A DNA stretch of 64,000 nucleotides from Mesaphorura yosii (taxonomy: Eukaryota; Arthropoda; Collembola; Poduromorpha; Tullbergiidae). The DNA is taken from the NCBI GenBank assembly GCA_009869945.1, contig WIXG01000213.1:1-64000 (forward strand). The letters are read 5' to 3'. Every line of letters begins with the position of its first letter. Position 1 is the first letter of the stretch. Shown one piece after another: positions 1-25,496 of this stretch. A program made the translations under genes and the position numbers. Under the pieces are notes generated by a model. The model saw only the letters and a list, made by a program, of their open reading frames with translations, did not search any database and was not told the origin of the DNA.

Positions 1-3000
1 TGCAGCAAAAACCACCTTTCCATGTCCATCCGGAAGCCAGTTATTGGCTTCCAAAGTTGGAACTTTTTCATATGCTAAAATGCACAGCGCACCAAATTCT
101 CGTGAATACCCCACTGTGAGGCGGTTGGAGTATGGCTTCCAGCCACACTCCAACTAGTAGTGAGACTGAAATCACATTTCAGCCCCTATGAGCTCCACGA
201 AACTTTAAACGCCTAAAAACTTCCAGTAACTTTTGACAAATTATTTATAACAAACGTCTACGATCTAAATGGTAATGAGCTAAAATTTTGTTTAGGCCCA
301 CAGTTCGCACCCGTCTCAAGAACAATTTGAATAAGATGGTGGTCAAGCAAGTTTGCTTGGATATTAATCATACGCCTGTTCCCGAAGAGGATTTGGATTG
401 AGGTACCGCCAGACATACGCTCCGAGAACCGTCATGGTAGTAAAGATAGTTTCACCAGTTTTGGAAGCTGGACAGTTCTGATTTTTCGTTGAAAATCGTT
501 CAACTCGGAAGTGATTGTCATAATGTGCGCTTGCAGCTTTCGTCATCAAGCACTCTGATAGGATATCGAAAGATATAATGATAACGTAGCCGCACTGAAA
601 AGTTGAAGAAGTGGATTTATTGAAAACTTTAGTATTAACACTATTAGCAGTTGTTTTATATTTCATACGTAATTAAGCACATTCCAGAACGCATTCTCTG
701 TGACTCGACATAGTAAGGACTAGGTTGCGGGGACAAAAATTTATAAATTTGGGTCTGCTTCTGTGGTGAGAAGTAGTAGGACAATTGGGAGAATTGCGAT
801 TGAGGGAAGACACACAGAAACGTCGAGCTCGTAGAAAGTGGAGCTGGCCTCATTCCAGAGCGTGTGCGTGTTTCGATGTGTCTTCCTTCTGCTCACTACT
901 TTGCTACTCTGCCCTTAATTAAAATAAGAGTTAGCCAATATAAATCATTATTATTGGAGTATTAGCTAAAGTGTTATTATCATCTTCAACACGTTACAAA
1001 TCTTAGGTTTAGAAATTCGTAGCCATTACACAATGTTTATACGCAAAAGCTATATAAACTTATTTTTACAAAGTTGCCTACCTAGTTATTAGTCCTACAC
1101 TCACTCGGGAGCTTACCTAAGTACATTTCACACGGAGTGTGCGGACTTGAACATTTGTCATATATAAACAATAACAGAGTTACAGTTAGCAACAGTTAGA
1201 GTTTACAGTACAGGTTTAGGTAAGTAGAGTTCGGTCATGTGGAGTTAGCATCAAGGGCAAGATTCTCAATTGAAGTTCAGTTAAGGTTTAAGCTTGGATG
1301 GGAATGAGATAAGTAACGCATACGCCCGGAGACAGCGTGAACCGAAAATACGCCACAAGAATGCGAGGTGAGGAAAGCTGTAAACGAAGGAAACAGAAAG
1401 AAAGTCGTAGAAGAACGCAGTAGCGAAGAAATATGCAAACATTAAGATCTACTAATTTAATTTGCTCCTAGCCACACTACCTAAAAATGTTTACGTAATT
1501 GTTGTGTATTTTGCTATGCGTTTCATTGTTGCAAGAATGGATCTTTTAACCCAAATCGTTCGAATCACACAAGTTCCTTGTAGAAAAACATGTTACGCGT
1601 ACGTATAACAAGTATTTAGTGAATAAGTTGTGTCGCTGGGTGGCGGCATACGCAGGCACAATTCATTTTTAATTGAAGGAACAAAAATTGAAAGGTTCTT
1701 GCTTCATATAATTCACACGTTATCTCTTGCTCGCAATACAAAATTCTAATACGTAATCAAGCAAGAGTAGCAGTAAACACTCAAAAGCACAAGACTTGCG
1801 TACAAATTATTGTTGAAAGTTCTAAATGAGCGTTTGTGTTGCTTGCCCTGTGATTGATTCTAAATTTTTGCAGATCAGAAAACTAATGATTTGTTTTTTT
1901 TTTCACTGCTTGTCAACCTCGAAACAAAGATTCAAGCTCACCAACATTTCTTTATCTTGCTAGATTAAGAATCTTCTCTTCGTATCACTTCTTTATGTCG
2001 AAACCAAATCCATTTCTAAACATAATCCTCTAAAAGTCACTATATTATAAATACCACTTGTAAATTAGAATTACATCTAAGGAAAATGAATGGTTATGAA
2101 AAATAAAAGCGTGTTAATCCGAACGAGCCACTCCTCCATCAAAGCATGTTGACCGGTCTCAAACTTTAGATGAACGTTTAATGCTTGAATCTTTATCACA
2201 GATTTTGCTCATCAAATGGTACGCTTCACTGTTGTCATTCCTTTCCCTTGAACAGAATGTATTCATGCTTTACTACCGTAAGAACCAAAACTTGATAATC
2301 AGTTTAGAAAATGAAAGCAAAAAAGAAAAGCTTTAAGAGCAAAGCTGGGCACAGGGTAGCGAAATACGGGCACGGCTAGTCAACATCGATTGCATATTAG
2401 CGGAGAAGTTTCGCGCTGCTAACGTAGGACAGTATTGTACCAATTGCTTGTAATCATCACAAACTCTGAAAGCAGCAATAAAATCGCCAAATAGACAATT
2501 CATGCATCAAAAGTTGTATAACTAAGTTTCTGAAGTTGTAAATTATGCGTTTCAATTTCCCTAACCTACTCATTGCATTTCGAGTTTGTGCTTTTACGTT
2601 TCAATTTATGAAAAATGTCCAGAAATCACTTGGAGGCTGGATTACCCCTTCTAACTAAATAGTCGAAGTCATATCAAAAGCCATATATAACAATTCGTTA
2701 GAGTGTGCGTATTCTAGGTTACTATCCTAGTTTCAAATAGCTCCTAGCCTAAGAATGTGATCGGGTAATTAGGTAATAAGATTGTATGTAGGTACTTCGC
2801 AAGAGAATGTGTCCGGATAGCAAATTAGCAAAGAGGTGCTCACCATTCGTGACTGATTGCAATTGCAAATGCCAGCAGTTTCTGACGCGAAAGCTAAAAG
2901 CCATTTCGGTTGACATTCGCCAAATTGCAAATCACAAATCACCTTTTCAGTGCTCTAGAACGATGTTTAATTGACATTTACGTAGTTCCACAGCGCCACT

Positions 3001-4609
3001 GCGTATTTGCTGCAGATGGAAATGGTTTTGGGACATCAACTTTTAAAGCTTGTCGTTGTCGAGCCTTTAAGAATTATTAACGCTCAATGCTGCTGGTGGT
3101 ATCAAAAGGAAAGGAAACATTTCGTAGTCGTTTGCCCTACATAGGAAAGGAGTAAGTATTTAGTGTCAATAAAGCTTATCAAGAAATTGTGCTTTGTTTC
3201 ATTCTTCGCCATTCCACGCCCTGCAGCCAGCGAAGAGATCTTGGCTGGCCCGCAGAGAGACGCGGAGTCTGACGAAGAATTACTTGGGCCTACGACGCGA
3301 AGTCCTTAGACATAGATTATTTAGCAAGTAGTCACAAGTTACAAAGTTAGTCTATTTGCTATGTACAGAATAAAAATATAAACTTAACTCTTCTCTTAAC
3401 CTGTACATTAAGAATCATGTAGCAATAGCAATAAATTGTGCTAGTAGTACCACAACAACAGCCTGAACTCGAAATGTCAAGCCGAATGCCTGATGCCTGC
3501 AGATTCATTTTGTCGCCTGCTCCTACTTAACGTTCTCTAAGATCATCTACGCTAACAACATTTGCTACAGGACTGAATTATTTAACGTGTTACAAGGAAT
3601 CAGCGTCCTCACGAATACAGATACACCCGTTCGATCCTAGAATGCTCGTGCGTTTAGTTCGCTTGTTTTGTTTGGCAGTAGTTTGTAGGTTTCGCTATCA
3701 AGTGTGCTTCGTGTCACCTTTCACCCCGCGAGTCACACAAGTGACAATTTCGTTCGTCTCGCTAATTGCATGTTACGTTTACCTGTCATTGTCATCGTTT
3801 ATTGTTACGTCGGTGCTCTTACGAGTGGGTTGTGAGACTAAGCCTAATCTTTCATAAAGCGTGGACAAGTTGGGCGGTTGAATGCAAGGAGAAAGTAAGA
3901 GGCTCTTTTGCAGTGGAAATACTGAAAGGAACGCAAGTCAAACTGTGGAAACTCAAAGAATAAGTGCGAGTGTTGGAAAAAAAAATAAATTGGCAAACAT
4001 AAAAAGTCAAATAAAACGTGGCATGGTGCTGTGGATTGTATTTATAATTTTAATTGCTAAAATACGCATAACAAGAAATGGATTTGATAATAATGACAAT
4101 AAAGTGTAATTCATAAGGTTAAGATTATAATTTAAAAAGTGGGTTTAGGCTGAATTTTACATCTGCAGAATTACACTCGTAGCTCTACTCTCCTTACACG
4201 TACGTAGACGGTTCTCCATACCATCAAAGTAGTAAATAGTGCTTAGCTCTACCGTAGCAGTAGTAGTTATAAGATTAATAGAAAATGGTACGCTAGCAAT
4301 TTGTAGTAGTTAATTAATTAATAGTCCGAAGATTCATGAAGAACAAGAAGGTGAGGAAAGAGATGAAGAGTTATTTTAGTTATTTCTCCCTTTCTCGCGG
4401 CATATCCTACTCGGCGCTTAATTGACTGACTCTCACTTGGGTTCATGATTGATTTGGTTATGTAAATGAACAGTAGCAACAATAACAGAAAAGAATAATG
4501 AGGTAAAAAATCATTAACAACGATCTTGTGTGATAGTTCATATTGTTATGTTAATAAAAACGAAGAACCTTTGCTTTCTGTGCTTTGGTTTCTGACGATC
4601 TTCTTTTAC
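1..4609. other. Non-coding stretch downstream of Gq alpha
   Basis: I see no recognisable gene here. It lies downstream of the Gq alpha stop codon, so its right part (nearest 4609) may hold that gene's 3' UTR. The sequence is AT-rich with many short direct motifs, and the open frames (for example 3642-4109 on the plus strand) are short, biased and unlike any family I know. The only stretch with a coding look is a possible minus-strand exon at 364-600, listed separately. Confidence 0.5.
364..600 (-). other. Possible 3'-terminal coding exon, unknown protein
   Basis: On the minus strand a pyrimidine-rich tract ending in TTTTCAG sits just before an open frame of about 78 codons that ends in TAA at 364-366. 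The frame holds two moderately hydrophobic stretches, CGYVIIISFDIL near its start and IFTTMTVLGAYVW near its end, followed by a short polar tail. I do not recognise the protein and found no upstream exons that clearly join it. It could be the last exon of an unseen gene or chance. The good acceptor and even codon use are the only support. Confidence 0.15.
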
Positions 4610-17570
<12,961 letters not shown>

Positions 17571-18774
17571 TGGTAGTGGAAGGAAGGTTTAGCAGTGATT
17601 TCTGGATTATTATCAGTTGTAGTGCGGTGATGCAATCAGTACTGGCCAGTACTATTGCTGATTGTGCTGTGACTGGATCACTGACGAATGTGTTTCGAAT
17701 ATCCAAAGAGGAAGTAACTAAAGGTGCTTTGGTTTGGAATTCTTCAGAAGAAATTCAAAAAATAAACATGAAATCACAGAATCGGACAAGAAAACCCCCG
17801 AATTTGTATTCTTCTTGGCTTTGTCGATGTGTGCAGTCTGCTCCGAGCTTCTCGTCGTCTAGTTGTTGACAGCAGGAACAACACAATTCAATTAGTTGAC
17901 TCCTTATTGGGTTTGGCGGACATCACCAGTATTGCACGACAATCAGACTCCGATGGTTACTGCTGCTCGAATGATTAACTCTTTCATTTTCCAAAGAAAT
18001 TGGAATTGTGCGATTGTTGTGATTGGGCTGGTCTCGTTGGGTTGGTACAAAATGGAATACAAAATTTGCTAGTGGACTCGGTTGATTTGTCGAATATTGA
18101 ATCTTGTTGTGCTGTCAGTGAGAAGGGGCTTGACATGTGTTGGATGATTAGGGCCTGTGTATTTGCAAATTGTAAATCCGAGGATACCGGCAGTTTCTGG
18201 CCTCTAGCTTGCCATGATCTTAGACTTCCTTTCCCTCTTTAGTGCTTGATCCATGTAGCGAGTTATGCGCACGGAGGCTGTGCTGCCCGGTGGAGGCCAC
18301 GATCATGGATATTGCCTCGAGAACCCCCAGTACAGTAGCGCAGCAGACACTAGCACACCCAGATTGAATTAATTCGAGCCGAAGGACTGTTCCGTTCCCC
18401 GTGGCCCTACTCTCTACATCATTCACTCCACAGACACGGGTTGGGGTTGGCCACCAGCACCTTTAACTCTGCTCGACTGCACTTGCGAGTCCGTCCGCGC
18501 TGCAAGCCACAAGCAGTGTCCGGATGACTGGACGACGGGCAGGGCGTCCGCGAAATTAATTCCAAACAAAATGCGAAAACCGAAACTAAGGAGTGTGGCA
18601 CAGCACTTAATTTTTCAGTGACTGTTCCTGTCTACTGGATGACTATGAGTGTTGCTGGTGGCACGGCTCTGACGAATTGTGTGCATGTAAGAAAAATTTA
18701 TACTAAAGACTTTTTTGGCTGAGTGTATAACTATAATAGTGGTAATGATAATGTTAATATTATGCTCGGCCTAG

Positions 18775-18792
18775 CCTGCCTGCCTGCCTGCC
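18775..18792. repeat. CCTG tetranucleotide repeat
   Basis: Four and a half direct copies of CCTG. It lies in the intergenic region upstream of Gq alpha. Confidence 0.9.
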
Positions 18793-18844
18793 TTTTTGGT
18801 CTTGGTTAAAATTTGTATAAATGTGTAATGTATAACCTAGCCTT

Positions 18845-18860
18845 TAATAATAATAATAAT
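18845..18860. repeat. AAT trinucleotide repeat
   Basis: About five copies of AAT, 50 bp to the right of the CCTG repeat. Confidence 0.85.
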
Positions 18861-21800
18861 CAAACTATATACGAGCACAAGTGCAGAACACATCAGCCCA
18901 GTACTTGCCAAGCGAGCTCACTTTGCATTTACGCTAGTTTAAGGATTGGTGAATTGGCTGGTGGTGCTCTCAGAACACACATCCACTGCACTCGTCTGTG
19001 CTCCACTCCTCTGGTGTGGGTACACCGAGTAAAAAGCCTACCCTTTTCCTTAATAACGCACACTTTCTTCCGCCGTATTATGAAAGCTAATAGTTCTGAG
19101 TACTGTACTGGGTTCGCTGTTAGCAGGGCCGAGGTGGCAGCATAGACAGTGGGACACGAGCGTGAACCAAGTCAGAAAGACTCAGTCACTTTATTCATTC
19201 CCAAACCGTACGGAGACGCACGGGCCATGCCAGTCGACGAGTCAGCGCTGCAGCCAGAGCCGCGTGTACTATAAATATACGTGTGGATACATCACAGGAA
19301 TAATAATACATTTTGGGATTTCAATGGGAATACCGAGTCTGTTCTCGTATACCACCAATTCTGTACTTTCCGCACAGATACACCACGCATTCGATCTCGC
19401 CAGACTCCATGTACTCCAACGATGGGAATCTGCGAGACCACTACCGCAAGGTAGACTGAGAAGCCTCAGACCGAATGAACAGCTAAGTCAGGGGCATACA
19501 GTCACGCTCGAGTCTCATTTTCCCTGCCGCACTCTGATCTGTCTCGCACTCGTTCTCCTCTCATCAACTCTCTCAACAAAACTCCAGCAGCCTCCAATGT
19601 CTCCCGAAAGACAACAGCGGTCCCTGTCCTGTCCATGTCCTGGTTGCGGCTTTGCGCTTCGGCTCTGACGACTGCACCACACGGCCTGGTATGTGCTCGA
19701 AAACAATGCGTTATGACAGCAGATATTATTGGACCTGTCAAGTGGAAGATGTCCATGCAGTTCGTGCATTTATTCTGATCTTGAATGAAGAGACGCGAAT
19801 TGCGAATAAATACCGTGGACTTCGAACCTTCCATAACTTATTCCTTCATTCTTATTCACCATTCGCGATATCGAGCGCCTGCTACGAGCAGGGAACGAGA
19901 TTAAATCAAGTGCATTGCAACCATGTCGAGTGTCATTAAGAGCAAAGATGAAGGTTCGGATTTCCGGAAAGCATTCCGAGGACCTTTCGATTAGAAGCCC
20001 ATGAACCGTGGTTGTAGCGCGAAACGCGAGAGCCCGTATTCCTTATTTGCAATGGCCGCGGGCACGGCTCGGGCTCGGATGGCCACAGCAGCCGCAACCT
20101 CAGCTCCGTGTCTGCCTGGAATAGCAAGCATTGCTAGTTCGCGTTCGTCTTAATTGTGGTTTCGATTTTATCCCTTTTTCTGCATGTTTGCTAAAATCCA
20201 TGTTCAATTTTGCCAACGGAACCCTGCCACAGAGCTGCTGTATTTCAACATTGTCCTCCTTGTCCCGTGTGAAATGCGAAAACGTGAAAATGCAAGCGCG
20301 AATGAGTTGCGAATCTGAAAGTGAATGAGTGCGGGCGACGCGATATGCAAACGAGTACAAATGCAAATACTGCGTACCAGATACCAGTGAATGTATTTGT
20401 GATGTAATAATAATGTGTGAATTACACAAATAAAAATCTGTCTCCCGAGCCGAGTCTGTCTGTGAGTTCGCAATCTGCAATCATGCGAATTTATTCCCAC
20501 TCGTTCCGACTCGCAACTCACAACTCGCCCATTCGCATTCGCACTCGCGTATTCGTCATGATCCTCGCAGCGCACAGATGACCAGGAGAATGAGTGTATA
20601 TTGAGATCATCGTGTGTATGGACCACTCTGCCCGCCTGCTAATGGATCGCGGCTAATGCAACTTGCACACTGCCACGGTTTGGAATTTGGACTCGGGCGA
20701 CGAGACGGACGAGACTAATCATAAAGTGCGTTCATGAGATCATAAATTACAAGCACAATATGGGTAGGTTTCATTGCGAAATTTCAGAAATAAGGATTCG
20801 TTTTAGTGCCGCTTGCTGTTTACGTGCACAATAAAATGGTACAAAGCTGGGAGGTCCGCAATTTTTGCGATGTGTACCGAATGAGGCCCCGCATGGAGGG
20901 TTCGCGGCTTTTATGACATTCGGAAGCATAAAAATTCATGAATGGACTTCATTGGGCATTGTAATAAGTGTATCAAGTAGCTTGTCGAGGGGTCCCGGCA
21001 GCAAATTGCATGGAAAGGATTTGCACATTTGCACATGCACCCATTCATTTCAAAGTGCAAGGTTTTGCAAAAGGCATAATCCGAGCCGTAAAAGGGGAGA
21101 TGAAATCTTTTAAATTGCCATGCAACGCTACTTAACAAATGGAAACACGATCGCGAACATGAGCACATGTTTTCACAGGACTGGAGAGAGTTCAAGCCGG
21201 GAAATGGAAATGTACGCAGCTGTCCGCCCTTGTAAATTGCAATTTCTCGCTCTTCTCGCAGAATAAAGCGCGATCCGAGCGTCGATTGTCCGGTCTCATT
21301 CGCATCCCCTTGTACTGATGTGAGTGGAGTTTATGCGCGCCTGATCCATTAAACCAAGACTTTGACAGGCACAAATCGAAAGATTGCCAAGGTCACGGTG
21401 CGGCGGCAGTGGCAGCGACCGTGCTCATGCATTCTCATTCCCGACTTTGGCGATGGTTTGGTTCTAATGAAACAACACGGCCTCGGACGCCGACTGCACC
21501 GCGTATCGTTTCACGGTATTACGCTACAACTGATAATTCATAGGCTCAAAAAGTGAATGCTTCGTTCAGAAGCTTCCGAGCTCGTAATCAAATTAGAAAC
21601 CGGTGTCTGGCACTCCAGCGACGAGCAAAGAGTTTCTATAAGGAAAAGTTTCACCTCAAAATTTAAAACTTTTCAAAGTTTGTCAAGCGAATAAGCGGCG
21701 GACTGCGGCCTCAAAATGAGGAAATTAAAGATGTTAATCGCAAGGAGTTCTAAAATGTTAGACGAAGTTGGAATGCGACTTGTAGAGCATATTTTTAGAA

Positions 21801-23402
21801 ATTCTCGATGCGCGATGATAAGCAAGTGAGAATATCGGGGCATTGTGAACCATTTTGCGATATTCTGCATCCCGTCAGTTCCAGTCCCGTTCCTTCCCGT
21901 ATCGGCCATTGCTTGTAAGTGTAAGCGGTCATCGGTTTGAACGGCGAATCTATAATTGGCTTCACTTTACGAATAAGAATCTTTGAAACGACTGGAATGG
22001 ATGAAGCGCAGTGATGCTGAAATATAAATGAACTCATCAATACGGTCTCGCCAGTCTTGACAGGAATGTGAAAGACCTTTCAGAGAGAAAGCTAATTGGC
22101 CAGCAGCCAAGCTGCTGGTTTGCTTATCTTGCCGACCAACAAACCGACAGTATAAGCAAAGCTCATTTGCTTATCTGTCCTACGTACGGTGGCTCGTGAC
22201 ACCGACATTATTATAAGAGGGGGTGGATTGCCTATTTTCTCAGGAGTGGCCTGACATGCCGCCAAACGGGCAACTTGCAAAACTCCAGCTGAATCGGAGC
22301 TGAGCTGCAAGGCTTCTCCCTGCGTTCTTCCGCAAATTTCACGGAACTTTCTCTTTGTTCAGTTTCTCCGCATCTCTCGGGTCTCAATTCCCGTTTGTCC
22401 GGGTAGCATGGTTACTCTGTTGCCTGGAGCCGAGAATTCCCAAGAGCCAAAGAGCAAAACCTGAACCCGGGTGCAGTGGAGAACGCTTGTCCGGGTGGAA
22501 GCCGTGAACAAAGACTTGGAAGACGACCAGAAGATCCGGATGTAATCTGTGACCTTGAGGAATTTATTGTTTACAAAAATGAACTGAATAACATGCTCAT
22601 GACTCATTAAGGCCGAATGATTTTCGGTACTGTCTACTTGAAACTCAAACTTCAAGATTGTCACATACATACGCAAAATTGGCAGGACTCCGTGAAAGTA
22701 ATGTCAAAAATGACAAGTGCTGTTTTGACAACTGTGACCCGTACCGTGAACAAAGGCTGAACTTTCTTTTCACGATCTAAGACAGTGCTTCATATCAGGA
22801 AAAGCAGAGATTACGCTTCCGTGCTTGTAATAACGCAACACCGGCATTGAAATAAGAAAGTGAGACAAACACAATTACAACGGCCGATGAGATGAATCTT
22901 AAGAAGACCCGCAAAGTACGAAATGTGTTATGTTCTGGGATAAAATTTCTTTGCTATTAACACCTGTTGCAATGAGCGTAGTGATTGTAACATTCACATC
23001 CCCATTTACTCGACTTTAATCATATCACTTGCATTACGCTATACAGTTTGTGGTGTACGAGTTGATAATTGAAGTGCACGACTCGGGTTTGAGCTTTTCA
23101 GTTTTTATATTTAGTCCTGCGCAGCAACAATATTTGTATTTTGTACTTCATGCGAGTTTTGGAGTGCAATTAAAACGATCGATAGTATTTAATCCAGATA
23201 AATGTATATCATTGCTGTGATATTTTGAATTGGTGTTTTATTGTATTTTTGTATCACGAGAGTTTTAATCAACTTGATGAACGATAAACTCTATTAATTG
23301 ACTTGACAATCAGCGCATACCAAAGTTTTGGTTCGGGCTAAGTGAGTTTGGAATACGCAAAGGAGTTTCGCCTTGTCAAAGAATTCCAGTTCGTCGGCTA
23401 CA

Positions 23403-25034
23403 ATGGGAGACTTTAATGAAATTAACGGCAACAATATCTATGATCGTGGACTTCGTAGTGGTACTCGAGACGACAATAATGATAATGACGAAGAATTCAA
23501 GGCGCCAATTCAGTGTTTACGGCCAAGTACGCTGAATATGCTGTCAAGTATGCTGAACCCCATTAAAATTATACCCACGGAAACTGGAATCGCGAGGTAA
23601 TAGTTCGTGCTGGCCCGAATAATAAGATCTTACAAATCTAAAATCCGAATGAGTTTCTAAGATCTTGCTGTCTTTGTCTCGCAGGGACTGGAGAGGATTG
23701 GCCGAACTTATAGGTCTCACTTCAGAAAGCATTACGTTCCTTCAATCTCGGCCGGACCCAACCAGTGAACTTCTGAAGCTCTGGTCTTCCTCCTCTTCCG
23801 CTTCCCCAACGGTGCTACACTCGAAGGATGTATCGGCGCTTGTAACATTTCTAGGCGTGATTGACCGTTTTGACATCGTTGAGGACTCGGAACCGTTAAT
23901 GCAAAATGATATTACACTTTACAAGTCAAGACTGTCAAGCAATTCAATGTCTGCAGACGGTAGAATCGTACCTGAAATAAATTCTTCCAGAGAAACCGAA
24001 CTAATAACTTACGGTAAGATGTTTTTTCAGCCATATGCAGCAGCTAATCAAACTAAAATGTGTTTCAGATGATCAGCGAGTAGGAAACGGAAAAACCGTG
24101 AGATATGACGCCTTTATACTTTACTCGGAGGAAGATTCGTCCTTTGCAATGAATATTGTTGACAAAATGGAGAAGGATTATAATTTGAAGGTAATCTTCA
24201 CTGGCCCCTAATTTTAGAGTCGGATGTCACAAAAATGTCTTTCCAACAACACGTGCAGATGTGCGTAAAGGAGCGAGACATTCTTCCTGGTGCAATGTTC
24301 GAACACGAAGTGATTGGGCGACTAATTGAAGAAAGGTGCAACCGTCTCCTTGTGGTATTCTCCCCAAGTTTTCTCCAAAGTCCTGCGAACCAATTCCTTG
24401 TGTCCTATACCCAAGCAGTAGCAATCGAATCAAGACATCGAAAAATCATTCCACTTGTTTACGAAGAATGCACACTTCCTCCAAGTGTTCGTTTTTCCTT
24501 CGCACTTCGATTTCATCGAGACAGCAACAGCACACTGTACAACTTCTGGGAAAAGTTGCGGCAGTCTCTCAGCACATCTTCGGCACCTCCGTCGTCGTCC
24601 AAATCAGCTGTGAGTAATGGGAAAATGGCAAGCCGTTCGTTCGAAGGGCCCGCCACTCCTTTCTCCGAGCCGGATAAGTTTGGGACGTCGTTGCCAAGTA
24701 AGAAAACGTTCCTAGATTTATGTGATATGCTTCATTGTGCAAGAAAATGATTAGTTCTGTTTTGCTTTTAGGCGATATAAGCTGGTGGGAGCCATCCAAG
24801 ACACCGCGCAATTCCCAACTCTCGAACTACTTTTCAGACTCGGGGTACTCAAAGGACAGTATCAGCGAGGACAACTTTTCCCTTCGGTCCGTGGATCCGT
24901 TGTTACTAGGAAATGACACCAAAATCGGTGCCGCAGGAGTAACTACAAAACCAAAGTCTAAAAAGTGGATCAAGAAAATCCTCAACCCGATGAAGAAGAA
25001 GCACAAAGAACCTGCCCAGGCGGAAGCACTGTGA
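23403..25034 (+). CDS. MYD88: MyD88, Toll receptor adaptor (death domain plus TIR)
   Basis: MyD88 links Toll receptors to death-domain kinases at the plasma membrane. Five exons: 23403-23595+1 (ending 23596), 23685-24013, 24069-24190, 24259-24697 and 24772-25034; total 1347 nt, 448 aa. A death domain covers roughly residues 35-140. The TIR domain follows from about 186, with box 1 RYDAFILYSEED, box 2 RDILPG and a box 3-like NFW. After the TIR comes an extension of about 100 residues ending in a strongly basic run (KPKSKKWIKKILNPMKKKHK). Drosophila MyD88 has a C-terminal extension that binds phosphoinositides and holds it at the membrane, so this tail probably does the same (inference). The ATG at 23403 was chosen as the only in-frame ATG before the domain. 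Introns are 55-88 bp. A polyadenylation signal AATAAA lies at 25115-25120. Confidence 0.93.
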
Positions 25035-25114
25035 ATTTTTAGTGATTTCGCATTTTAAAATGTCGTCTTTCAAATTTTAGCCGAAAACTTGGGACCAACA
25101 CGAATACTCCGCGG

Positions 25115-25120
25115 AATAAA
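25115..25120 (+). terminator. Polyadenylation signal, MyD88
   Basis: AATAAA 80 bp after the MyD88 stop codon, in the 462 bp gap between the convergent MyD88 and SLC25A44-type genes. Confidence 0.7.
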
Positions 25121-25496
25121 TATTTAAAACTTTCTCGAATTCCGAGATGTCTTCATTTATTGCATTCTTTCATCTTTGACTTTGTACTGAGAGCATAAAA
25201 CTAGTAAAATAGGAGCGACATTTTGAGTTTTTATTCGTTGCGCGAAATTTCCGTTTACAGAAATCGTAACATTGGGTTTCATAGACTAAAATATACTCGG
25301 GCGCATTAAATAAGGTACAAATGATTACATTATCTAACAAGCACACTGAAGATGTGCTAATAATTTACTATCCTAAGGCAGGCTAATTCATCAACATTAC
25401 GCATTCTCATTGGCTCTTGGATGTCTAACCTAACTTTGGTATTGGAAGTTAATTTTTTTGATTAGTTAACTCATGACTACTTTGAACTACCTCATC

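Larger units (their letters stand above)
17571..23402. other. Intergenic region between Gq alpha and MyD88
   Basis: The two genes point away from each other, so both promoters should lie in this 5.8 kb. I could not fix a TATA box or start site for either. The region holds two short simple repeats near 18775-18860, a retroelement-like patch near 19150-19500, and a stretch at about 20480-20560 built of recurring CTCGCA/TTCGCA words. Open frames of up to 168 codons (19162-19668) have no recognisable product. Confidence 0.5.

Noticed and set aside
19162..19668. 168-codon plus-strand open frame
   Set aside because: No known motif, uneven composition, overlaps an LTR-like patch read on the other strand.
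24191..24258. A 27 bp intron ending at the first TTTTAG in MyD88 intron 3
   Set aside because: Too short and breaks the TIR alignment; the acceptor CACGTGCAG at 24258 restores the box 2 region exactly.
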